Assembly (NCBI GenBank): GCA_021163175.1
Contig: JAGGXG010000144.1
Span: forward strand, 1 to 5,117
Length of the DNA stretch: 5,117 nucleotides
Source: Thermoplasmata archaeon
GTDB taxonomy: Archaea > Thermoplasmatota > E2 > UBA202 > JdFR-43
Reading direction: 5' to 3'
In this document: positions 1 through 5,117 of the stretch, one piece after another
Layout: each line of letters begins with the position of its first letter
Position numbering within the stretch: the first letter of the stretch is position 1
The notes under the pieces: generated by a model
The model's input: only the letters and a program-made list of their open reading frames with translations
Told to the model about the DNA's origin: nothing
Database searches by the model: none
Translations under genes and position numbers: made by a program

Positions 1-1
1 G

Positions 2-613
2 GATATAGAAGCTTTTAGAGCAAGTGCGACAAACTTTTTTGAAGAAAATACACCAATAGTATTTGGTATTGACTTCTCTGACATAACATTAGTTGAATTG
101 ATTCAATGTGAAGATGTAAAAAATAACGTCAAAGATGCAGAGGAATTTCTTAAAGAAAACAAAATAGAAGAATCTCTTGATAAAGTTGCCCTTGCGTTTG
201 CTCAATTAATTGATGATTACGAAAGCAGAAAAACAGGACGATATGGTAGAAGTCCTTTCTTTTTCGGTGAATCGATGACTTTCTTAAGCAGTTTCCATAT
301 GGGCATCGATCGAGTGACAGGCTCTGAGTTCGAAACAAGGCTTGCAGAGTTCATAGATAAAGTGAGAGAGTCAATAGAATCGCTTCAACAAGCCGTAAAA
401 ATTCTTAGTTTAGGAATAGATTATCGCAGATATGTTAAATTTCGGTTGCTTACACCTCATATATTTAAAACCATAGACGGAACTTATCATATCCAGAGGG
501 TTCAATGGGGCTCAGAAGGGAAACCGACCATTGAAGATGTTCAGTTTTGCATTGACTTTGTAATTGAAAGTGCTGTAACTCTTCAAGAGTTTGATTTTAG
601 TGTGGAGGGATAA
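2..613 (+). CDS. Hypothetical protein, 3' portion, possible gene cassette
   Basis: The frame is open from base 2 to the TAA stop at 611-613, giving 203 visible residues. The true start therefore probably lies before the window. A TTG at 98 is an internal alternative giving 171 residues, but the open frame and protein-like sequence before it argue against it. The product looks soluble and largely helical, with no signal peptide or membrane segment. The first third is rich in Glu, Lys and Asp, with helix-like blocks (KDAEEFLKENK, LDKVALAFAQLIDDYE). Aromatic and Arg/Tyr-rich stretches follow (GRSPFFFGES, DYRRYVKFRLL), then a C-terminal block FCIDFVIESA. I do not recognise the family and assign no function; a helical-bundle protein is only an impression. 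Bases 121-300 contain 61 G/C (about 34%), lower than much of the transporter downstream. An attC-like palindrome starts 13 bases after the stop, which suggests a captured cassette gene. Confidence 0.7.
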   Translation, partial: DIEAFRASATNFFEENTPIVFGIDFSDITLVELIQCEDVKNNVKDAEEFLKENKIEESLDKVALAFAQLIDDYESRKTGRYGRSPFFFGESMTFLSSFHMGIDRVTGSEFETRLAEFIDKVRESIESLQQAVKILSLGIDYRRYVKFRLLTPHIFKTIDGTYHIQRVQWGSEGKPTIEDVQFCIDFVIESAVTLQEFDFSVEG

Positions 614-626
614 TGACTTGCACGTC

Positions 627-715
627 GCCTAACAGCGGACATACGGCTACACTCCGTCTTTGACTATGCTCCAAATTTCGCAAAGCAAAATTTCATATGT
701 CCCCAGAACATTAAC
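627..715 (+). repeat. attC-like imperfect palindrome with nested hairpins
   Basis: This 89-base element fills most of the gap between the hypothetical gene and the transporter. Outer arms GGACATA (637-643) and TATGTCC (696-702) pair perfectly. The stem continues outward with G635-C704 and C633-G706, separated by mismatches. TAA (630-632) can pair with TTA (711-713). Inside are ACGG/CCGT (643-646 with 654-657), TTTG/CAAA (659-662 with 672-675), and a hairpin of 8 pairs in 9 with loop AAA (673-681 with 685-693). The left edge GCCTAAC (627-633) fits the integron R'' box RYYYAAC. The right edge ATTAACT (710-716) is a poor R' box (GTTRRRY expected). Position just after a stop codon, length and the mismatched stem all fit an attC recombination site. 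A dispersed palindromic repeat of another kind is the main alternative. Confidence 0.45.
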
Positions 716-743
716 TTTATGGCCCCTCATTCATTTTCCAAAA

Positions 744-752
744 TTTTTTAAA
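744..752 (+). promoter_or_regulatory. TATA-like box for the MFS transporter gene
   Basis: TTTTTTAAA is centred about 27 bases before the ATG at 775. That is the usual TATA-to-start-site distance in archaea, so the mRNA would be leaderless or nearly so. The AT-rich run is preceded by AAA (741-743), and no other good box lies between it and the ATG. A purine-rich AAGGAAGG at 751-758 is too far from the ATG to be a normal ribosome binding site. This is inference from spacing and composition. Confidence 0.45.
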
Positions 753-774
753 GGAAGGCAAATTCACAGGGAGA

Positions 775-2208
775 ATGGAATATGAATATGATTTAAAATA
801 TGCAAAGAAGGCAACAGCAATACTTGTATTGCTTCCTCTTCTCGTTATGTATACTGAAGCTGTTTTAATTCCGTCTTTGCCAACGATACAAAAAGATTTT
901 GGAATAACGCCAAGCGATGCAAGCTGGATTCTGTCAATATATTTACTCGTGGGAACAATAAGCGTAGCCATTATGGGCAAACTCGGAGACATGTTTGGGA
1001 AGCGTAAAATGTTCCTCATTGCCTTGATTTTTTACAGCGTTGGCGTGGCCATGAATGGATTCTCTCCTAGCTTTAAATTTCTTCTTTTCTCTCGTGGCTT
1101 ACAGGGCATAGGAATGGCAATATTTCCCCTTGGTTTCAGCCTCGTTAGAGAAGAATTTCCTCCAAAAATGGTTCCGCAGGTGCAGGGTTTGATAAGCTCG
1201 ATGTTTGCTGTTGGCATGGTGATTGCGCTGCCGCTCGGCGCCTTCATCTCGCAGCATTATGGATGGAGATGGACTTATCTTAGTGTTACGCCTTTCGTTA
1301 TTCTCATGCTCATTGCTTCATGGGCCATTCTGAAAGAAAGCAGGTATATTACGCCGAGTAAATTTGATTTTGTGGGCGTAGCTCTGCTAGCACTTTTTAT
1401 TGTTCCTTCATTGGTGGCTGTTACAAGAGCGCCAAGCATAGGATGGAAAAATGAGCAAACTCTTGTATTGTTTATAATAGCGGCCATATCATTCATTTTC
1501 CTAATAATATGGGAAAAACGAGTCAAAAATCCTTTGATTCCCATGGCAATATTATCTTCTCGCAATCCAATGCTTGCCAACCTCGGAATAATGATGGCAG
1601 CCTTCGCCATTCAAATGATGAGTCAGGCCAACACATACATATTCCAGATGCCCTCTCCTTATGGATTCGGAAAAAGCATTCTTGAAACAGGCTTATTTAT
1701 GACTCCAAATGCTATTGCCATGCTTTTCCTCGCTCCCATTGCTGGCAGGTTTATGATAAAAATTGGGGCAAAATTTTTCGCTTTACTCGGCTCATCCATT
1801 GCATTTATTGGATTGCTGTTGCTTGCAAAATATGCAACTGCTGTTGGAATTTTCCAATTCATAGGTATGGCTACAATAGTAAGCTCTGGCATTGTCCTCA
1901 TGAATGTTTCCCTCATCAACTTGCTGATTTTTAGTGTTAAGCGAGAAGTTATGGGCATCGCCACAGGAGCAAACAGCCTGTTTCGAAACTTCGGCGCCAC
2001 CTGGGGGCCAGCCATAGCCGGCACAATCATGACAACTTATGCCACGCTTGTTCATATAGCAAAGCCACCATACACCATAATGATTCCAGAAAACAAAGCT
2101 TATGAAGTGTTGTTCGGAGGCTCTGCTTTTGTTTTTCTTTTCCTTGCAATATTATCTCTTGCTTTAGTGGAAGTTGTAAAAGGCATTGATTCAAAAACGG
2201 CAGAGTAA
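775..2208 (+). CDS. MFS exporter, DHA2-like 14-helix drug:H+ antiporter family
   Basis: Complete 477-residue integral membrane protein of the major facilitator superfamily, expected in the cytoplasmic membrane to export small molecules in exchange for protons. About 14 hydrophobic segments can be seen, roughly at residues 13-32, 50-69, 78-96, 101-124, 139-158, 167-186, 198-217, 229-246, 266-285, 304-329, 334-352, 357-387, 406-425 and 444-467. This fits the 14-helix DHA2 group and its usual length of about 450-520. Loop 2-3 carries motif A (GKLGDMFGKRK, residues 68-78). Helix 4 carries motif B (SRGLQGIGMA, with Arg107). Helix 5 carries a motif-C-like LPLGAF followed by WRW (164-166). The substrate cannot be read from sequence: antibiotic, metabolite or toxic-ion efflux are all possible. 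ATG 775 is chosen because the N-terminus precedes helix 1 by a normal short tail and a TATA-like box lies 27 bases upstream. It converges with the broken hydrolase gene, leaving 5 bases between them. No lesions are seen. Confidence 0.9.
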   Translation: MEYEYDLKYAKKATAILVLLPLLVMYTEAVLIPSLPTIQKDFGITPSDASWILSIYLLVGTISVAIMGKLGDMFGKRKMFLIALIFYSVGVAMNGFSPSFKFLLFSRGLQGIGMAIFPLGFSLVREEFPPKMVPQVQGLISSMFAVGMVIALPLGAFISQHYGWRWTYLSVTPFVILMLIASWAILKESRYITPSKFDFVGVALLALFIVPSLVAVTRAPSIGWKNEQTLVLFIIAAISFIFLIIWEKRVKNPLIPMAILSSRNPMLANLGIMMAAFAIQMMSQANTYIFQMPSPYGFGKSILETGLFMTPNAIAMLFLAPIAGRFMIKIGAKFFALLGSSIAFIGLLLLAKYATAVGIFQFIGMATIVSSGIVLMNVSLINLLIFSVKREVMGIATGANSLFRNFGATWGPAIAGTIMTTYATLVHIAKPPYTIMIPENKAYEVLFGGSAFVFLFLAILSLALVEVVKGIDSKTAE

Positions 2209-2213
2209 ATAAT

Positions 2214-2995
2214 TCATTCCCATTCCAATGGCAATATAAGGCAGCTTGGACCACCATTTCCTTTTATGAATTCGGATAAATCAATGGAATGAACAATGAA
2301 ACCATGCTGCAGCAATTTTTCTCTTGCAGCCTTATTTCTTTTTTTCCACAATAACTTTCCTTTTTCCTGTGTAAATTACATTTCCTCCTATGAATGAATC
2401 GCATTCTATTATTATTTCTTCGAATCCATCAAAAAAGCCATCCGGGAATTCATGATGGCAATGTAAAATGGCATTGCCAACAATGCTCATCATTCCTCCA
2501 AGATGTAGAAATGGTTTTGCAACTGTGGCAACTCTAACATCATATCCAATGTTTTCAAGGATATTTTTCAATTGCCTTGTGCCTTCTTCATTTGTTCTGC
2601 TTGAATGCCCTATGAATGCAACTTCTCCAGCAAGAATAACGTCGCCGCCTTCACAACTTGCATTTCCCTTTATTTCTCCTATTTTTCCATGCCCAAAGAT
2701 TGGAGAAATGATGCCATCCATTCTTCTTCCCCTTTCTGCTTTCCAATCTCATCCTCGCCCTTTATATATCCGCAAGGAGTAACTATCGCAGTATCACGCA
2801 CAAAAACAGAGTTCGGATGCGCTGGCAATTCTTCCATTTCATAAACTTTGCATTCCTTCTTAAGCAATCTAACGAGCATTTCATGTGCTTTATTGCCTCT
2901 TTTGTTGCAACCTCTCTTATGTTATGCTCATCTGCATTTCTGACATTATAATATTCATGAGCAGGCGGACACGCAACAACGCTTTTCAATTCCAT
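2214..2995 (-). pseudogene. Dimethylarginine dimethylaminohydrolase / arginine deiminase-family gene, frameshifted
   Basis: Reading the minus strand from ATG (2995-2993) to TGA (2216-2214), the protein of a guanidine-modifying hydrolase (DDAH family, amidinotransferase fold) appears in pieces across frames. Known members hydrolyse dimethylarginine or arginine-like substrates to citrulline plus an amine, through a Cys-His catalytic pair. Mended, it has 260 residues, a normal family length. In order: VACPPAHEYYN (7-17), QHEML (37-41), SVFVRDTAIV (63-72), RMRLESRKGEEEW (81-93), CEGGDV (115-120), GHSSRTNEEG (130-139), FLHL with the likely catalytic His (about 165), and GGPSCLILPLE with the nucleophile Cys (about 252). 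Five single-base lesions break it: a missing base near 2885; an extra G in 2758-2760; a missing G in 2729-2732; a missing A in 2682-2686; an extra A in 2339-2345. The net change is -1, and 782+1=783 is divisible by three. No other stops are present. It is either a young pseudogene or a locally mis-sequenced intact gene. The exact substrate is unknown. Confidence 0.85.
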
Positions 2996-3013
2996 GTGTT
3001 TATTCTATTTTCC

Positions 3014-3025
3014 ATTATAATTTTG
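3014..3025 (-). promoter_or_regulatory. Possible TATA box of the hydrolase pseudogene
   Basis: On the minus strand, AAAATTATAATG (3025 to 3014) is centred about 24 bases before the hydrolase ATG at 2995. Spacing and composition fit an archaeal promoter giving a nearly leaderless transcript. The surrounding DNA is AT-rich, so chance is a real alternative. Confidence 0.3.
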
Positions 3026-3035
3026 TCGCAGGCAT

Positions 3036-3523
3036 GGAAAAATGTTAACTGAGGAAATTTTTCGTTATGAGAAAGAACTCCAGTGGAAATAATTCTCTAC
3101 AGTGTGTTTCTCTATCTATGTAGAATGTCTCTAAGAGACGTTGCTATGGCCAGTTGCATTTTCGTATACTGAGGGAGCATATGAATTTCATGGAAGATGT
3201 ATGGAAAACTACCCTCCATTGCCATAACAGATAGATGCCCCCATGGTATCTGATATTGAAAAATATGGTATTCATCATGAAATTGTTTCTGGAGGAATAA
3301 GAAATTATGTGGAAAGATTGATAGAAACAATAAAGGTGGGAAATAAGATATGTTCATCTATGGTTTTCCATTTACATTTTCTATTATAACTGGATAGGGA
3401 GTCATCAAAGTTTGTCCAATAACTCTCCTGTTTTTTATTCCAGAGGAATAAAGATAGACACTGGCTATGAACGTTTTGTTTTAGCATTGCAGCACCTCCT
3501 GCAATGCTAAAGTTAACAGCACC
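3036..3523 (+). mobile_element. Decayed insertion-sequence remnant with DDE transposase fragments
   Basis: No intact gene lies in this stretch, but all three plus-strand frames hold pieces that read in order like a small DDE transposase (IS6-like type). They are an N-terminal start MLTEEIFRYEKELQWK (3042-3089); FSTVCFSIYVECL (3093-3131); MSLRDVAMASCIFVY (3125-3169), like the helix-turn-helix region; LPSIAITD (about 3209-3232), a candidate for the second catalytic Asp; PWY (3241-3249); and YGIHHEIVSGGIRNYVERLIETIK (3264-3335), resembling the segment with the catalytic Glu. The part that should carry the first catalytic Asp is missing, so there is an internal deletion as well as several frameshifts. 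TGTTAACT (3043-3050) and its exact reverse complement AGTTAACA (3511-3518) may be remains of terminal repeats. The right end reads GGTGCTGTTAACTTT inward, loosely like IS6-family ends. Edges are approximate and no target duplication was identified. It is inactive as it stands. Confidence 0.45.
3481..3510. repeat. Perfect 12-bp inverted repeat with a 6-base loop
   Basis: TTAGCATTGCAG (3481-3492) and CTGCAATGCTAA (3499-3510) are exact reverse complements around CACCTC. The hairpin lies 26 bases upstream of the rps12 TATA box, so it is not part of the rps12 leader. It could be a terminator or end structure of the insertion-sequence remnant, a protein binding site, or an RNA hairpin from upstream read-through. 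There is no T-run directly after it (AGTTAAC follows), so it is not a bacterial-style intrinsic terminator. On the plus strand the loop and adjacent stem read CACCTCCT, matching the 16S rRNA 3' tail. Confidence 0.7.
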
Positions 3524-3535
3524 ATAGTCGAGCCC

Positions 3536-3547
3536 AAAATATATATA
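3536..3547 (+). promoter_or_regulatory. TATA box of the rps12-rps7-fusA operon
   Basis: AAAATATATATA is the strongest TATA-like element in the window, centred about 28 bases before the uS12 ATG at 3571. This places transcription start at or within a few bases of the ATG. No Shine-Dalgarno sequence (GGTG, GGAG) is seen in 3550-3570, consistent with a leaderless mRNA. It is the likely promoter for the whole translation operon in this window. Confidence 0.65.
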
Positions 3548-3570
3548 CCAGCACGTTATTTCCGAATAGC

Positions 3571-3999
3571 ATGGGTCGAGGATTGTATGCAGCTCGGAAG
3601 CTTAAGCAAGATAGGCAAAAGTTTAGATGGCATGATCGCTACTACAAGCGAAGAATATTAGACTTGAAAAGGAAAACCGATCCATTGGAAGGCGCGCCAC
3701 AAGCTCGTGGTATAGTGCTTGAAAAAGTGGGTGTGGAGGCAAGGCAGCCTAACTCTGCTATACGAAAATGCGTTAAGGTTCAGCTTATAAAGAATGGAAA
3801 GATTGTTACGGCTTTTGCTCCTGGAGATAAAGCTATAACATTTATAGATGAGCATGATGAAGTGCTTATAGAAGGTATCGGTGGCAGGATGGGTCGTTCA
3901 TATGGAGACATTCCAGGAGTAAGATATAAAGTTGTTAAGGTTAATAACGTTTCTCTGAAAGAGTTGGTTAAAGGTAAAGTTGAGAAGCCAGTGAGATGA
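3571..3999 (+). CDS. rps12: 30S ribosomal protein uS12, archaeal type
   Basis: Complete 142-residue protein of the ribosomal decoding centre, where uS12 monitors codon-anticodon pairing between small-subunit head and body. Length matches archaeal/eukaryotic uS12 (about 140-147) rather than the shorter bacterial form. A basic N-terminal extension ([12 protein letters not shown], 9-20) precedes [20 protein letters not shown] (37-56). The decoding loop QPNSAIRKC (59-67) contains the PNS and RK signature, and a beta-barrel core follows ([17 protein letters not shown]). [20 protein letters not shown] (103-122) includes Asp113, which aligns with bacterial Asp88. All hallmark residues are intact. 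ATG 3571 is supported by the conserved archaeal opening [10 protein letters not shown] and the TATA box 28 bases upstream. Its TGA stop overlaps the uS7 start, so the two are co-transcribed and probably translationally coupled. In many archaea nusA precedes this gene; here a decayed insertion element does. Confidence 0.97.
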   Translation: MGRGLYAARKLKQDRQKFRWHDRYYKRRILDLKRKTDPLEGAPQARGIVLEKVGVEARQPNSAIRKCVKVQLIKNGKIVTAFAPGDKAITFIDEHDEVLIEGIGGRMGRSYGDIPGVRYKVVKVNNVSLKELVKGKVEKPVR

Positions 4000-4553
4000 T
4001 GAAGCTATTCGGCAAATATGAAGTGGATAATATTGTGATAAATGACAGAGGCTTGGCAGCCTACATGAACCTTAGAGCGGACAAGATACATACTCATGGA
4101 AGACATGCGAACAGGCGTTTCAAGAAAGCCAATTTAAGCTTGATTGAACGCTTGGTTAACAACATGATGAGAACAGAACGCTATACTGGAAAGAAAAGCA
4201 AGGCAATCAGAGTTGTAAGGCAATCTTTTGATATAATAGCGCAGCGAACAAAAGAAAATCCACTGCAAGTGCTGGTAAGAGCCATAGAAAATGCTGCACC
4301 TCGCGAAGAAACGACAAGGCTCTTCCTCTCTGGCATATATGTTCCTCAAGCTGTTGACAGCGCCCCGCTGCGCCGCCTTGATATTGCGCTGCGCAACATT
4401 TGCAAGGGGGCTGTGTCAAAGACAATGAAGAATAGGAAAAGCATAGCTGAGTGTCTGGCTGATGAAATCATAGCTGCCTCTCGCGATGAGACGGCAAGCT
4501 TTGCAATAAATAAGAAACTCGAAATCGAGAGAATAGCGCAGAGCGCAAGGTGA
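3996..4553 (+). CDS. rps7: 30S ribosomal protein uS7, archaeal type
   Basis: Complete 185-residue primary 16S rRNA-binding protein that nucleates assembly of the small-subunit head and lines the E-site/mRNA exit. Archaeal markers are [21 protein letters not shown] (33-53), [17 protein letters not shown] (65-81), [21 protein letters not shown] (88-108), [14 protein letters not shown] (120-133), [17 protein letters not shown] (145-161) and the C-terminal [13 protein letters not shown] (173-185). Length fits the family and nothing is truncated. The start ATG 3996 overlaps the uS12 stop by 4 bases (ATGA), a typical coupling arrangement. A second in-frame ATG at 3999 is possible and would drop one residue. 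A short stretch (4351-4410) is clearly richer in G+C and uses CGC arginine codons, unlike the AGA/CGT elsewhere. The gap to fusA is 4 bases, so one mRNA is expected. Confidence 0.96.
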   Translation: MMKLFGKYEVDNIVINDRGLAAYMNLRADKIHTHGRHANRRFKKANLSLIERLVNNMMRTERYTGKKSKAIRVVRQSFDIIAQRTKENPLQVLVRAIENAAPREETTRLFLSGIYVPQAVDSAPLRRLDIALRNICKGAVSKTMKNRKSIAECLADEIIAASRDETASFAINKKLEIERIAQSAR

Positions 4554-4554
4554 T
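4548..4554 (+). promoter_or_regulatory. Shine-Dalgarno site for fusA
   Basis: AGGTGAT is complementary to seven bases of the archaeal 16S 3' tail (ATCACCT) and ends three bases before the EF-2 ATG. It overlaps the uS7 stop codon TGA (4551-4553). Internal genes of the operon therefore seem to use ribosome re-binding or coupling, while the first gene looks leaderless. The spacing is short. Confidence 0.5.
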
Positions 4555-4557
4555 GAG

Positions 4558-5117
4558 ATGGGAAGGAAAGAAGAGAATATTAAGAAAGCGAAGGAATTGA
4601 TGTATAAGCCTGAAAGAATAAGAAACATTGGCGTGGTAGCCCACATAGACCATGGAAAAACAACCTTTTCGGATAATTTATTGGCTGGCGCAGGCATGAT
4701 ATCCGAGGAGCTTGCTGGCACACAACTCGTTTTGGATTATGATGAACAGGAACAAGCTCGTGGTATCACAATAAATGCAGCAGCAGCTTCGATGGTTCAT
4801 GAATATGAGGGGGAAGAATACCTCATTAATCTGATCGACACCCCCGGCCATGTTGATTTTGGAGGAGATGTCACAAGGGCCATGCGTGCCGTTGATGGAG
4901 CTATCGTTGTTGTTTGTGCAGTCGAAGGAGTGATGCCTCAGACAGAGACAGTACTAAGACAGGCTTTGAGAGAGCGTGTCCGCCCTGTATTGCTCATAAA
5001 CAAAGTTGATCGCCTTATCAATGAACTCAAGCTTGATGCAGATGAAATGCAAAAAAGATTCGTTAAGATAATTACAGAAGTGAATAAGCTCATCAAAAAA
5101 ATGGCTCCAGATGAATA
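4558..5117 (+). CDS. fusA: Elongation factor 2 (aEF-2), N-terminal part, cut by window end
   Basis: The first 186 residues (of about 730 in archaeal EF-2) of the GTPase that moves tRNA and mRNA through the ribosome after each peptide bond. The G domain is clear: G1/P-loop AHIDHGKTT (28-36); switch I with ARGITI (67-72, effector Thr71); G3 DTPGH (94-98); and G4 NKVD (148-151). [20 protein letters not shown] is the form seen in archaeal, especially Thermoplasma-like, EF-2. DHG in the P-loop, in place of DAG, separates it from bacterial EF-G. Residue 37 after the P-loop is Phe where Leu is usual in the members I remember. ATG 4558 is supported by the conserved MGRKEEN opening and an SD site; 4 bases separate it from rps7. 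The reading frame is intact to the window edge. The domain IV histidine modified to diphthamide lies outside. Confidence 0.97.
   Translation, partial: MGRKEENIKKAKELMYKPERIRNIGVVAHIDHGKTTFSDNLLAGAGMISEELAGTQLVLDYDEQEQARGITINAAAASMVHEYEGEEYLINLIDTPGHVDFGGDVTRAMRAVDGAIVVVCAVEGVMPQTETVLRQALRERVRPVLLINKVDRLINELKLDADEMQKRFVKIITEVNKLIKKMAPDE

Noticed and set aside
98..613. Treating the TTG at 98 as the true start of the first gene
   Set aside because: The frame is open and protein-like back to base 2, so the start most likely lies before the window.
717..2055. Several minus-strand open frames opposite the transporter (717-1019, 1032-1247, 1275-1610, 1659-2030, 1792-2055)
   Set aside because: They lie antisense to a clearly conserved membrane protein and show no recognisable domains or promoter.
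2468..2844. Plus-strand open frames 2468-2782 and 2605-2844
   Set aside because: They are shadows of the hydrolase coding sequence on the other strand; the conserved DDAH motifs decide the strand.
2214..2995. Programmed ribosomal frameshifting in the hydrolase gene
   Set aside because: Five shifts in both directions within one 260-residue protein, with no recoding signals recognised, cannot plausibly be programmed; decay or sequence error is simpler.
3007..3389. Near-identical 14-base segments ATTTTCCATTATAA (3007-3020) and ATTTTCTATTATAA (3376-3389) as a direct repeat pair
   Set aside because: Low-complexity AT-rich sequence with one mismatch; the second copy lies inside the insertion remnant, so it does not fit a target duplication.
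3112..3487. Minus-strand open frames 3112-3357 and 3305-3487 as small genes
   Set aside because: They run antisense to the transposase-like fragments and resemble no family; compositional chance is likely.
3481..3517. Hairpin as a Rho-independent terminator
   Set aside because: No T-run follows the stem on the plus strand, and archaea do not generally use that signal; upstream of it on the minus strand there is no gene to terminate.
1..5117. CRISPR array, tRNA or rRNA genes, or a new multi-gene defence or secretion system
   Set aside because: No spaced direct repeats, tRNA-like cloverleaf or rRNA segments were seen, and no adjacent set of unexplained genes is present; the only unassigned protein is the partial gene at the left edge.

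Overview
The window looks like chromosomal DNA of a moderately AT-rich euryarchaeon, most likely from the class Thermoplasmata. The evidence is a tightly packed uS12 - uS7 - EF-2 block with archaeal sequence signatures. Its EF-2 start (MGRKEEN...) and G-domain wording closely resemble, from memory, Thermoplasma-type EF-2. TATA-like boxes sit about 27 bases upstream of start codons that lack a leader. No tool was run, so the taxonomic call is by recognition only.

Left part (1-774): the 3' portion of a gene of unknown function, entering from outside the window, is followed 13 bases after its stop by an 89-base imperfect palindrome with several internal hairpins. That element resembles an integron attC site (GCCTAAC box, nested stems, degenerate distal box). 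Gene plus element therefore looks like a gene cassette in an archaeal chromosome, although no integrase is visible. A TATA-like box then leads into a complete gene for a 14-helix major facilitator superfamily exporter (775-2208).

Middle part (2209-3570): convergent to the exporter lies a dimethylarginine dimethylaminohydrolase / arginine deiminase-family gene on the minus strand (2995 down to 2214). It is broken by five single-base indels but keeps every recognisable catalytic motif. Undoing the five indels gives exactly 783 bases (260 codons plus stop). Next comes a decayed, internally deleted insertion-sequence remnant (about 3036-3523) with transposase fragments in several frames and an 8-bp inverted repeat near its ends. 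Inside its right end is a perfect 12-bp hairpin whose loop region carries CACCTCCT, the same as the 3' tail of 16S rRNA.

Right part (3536-5117): a strong TATA box drives an operon of ribosomal protein uS12 (rps12), uS7 (rps7, overlapping by 4 bases) and elongation factor 2 (fusA, cut by the window end). These act together in decoding, small-subunit head assembly and GTP-driven translocation. The RNA-polymerase/nusA genes that often precede this block in archaea are absent, replaced by degraded DNA. The window is thus a conserved translation operon beside a decaying, laterally active flank.
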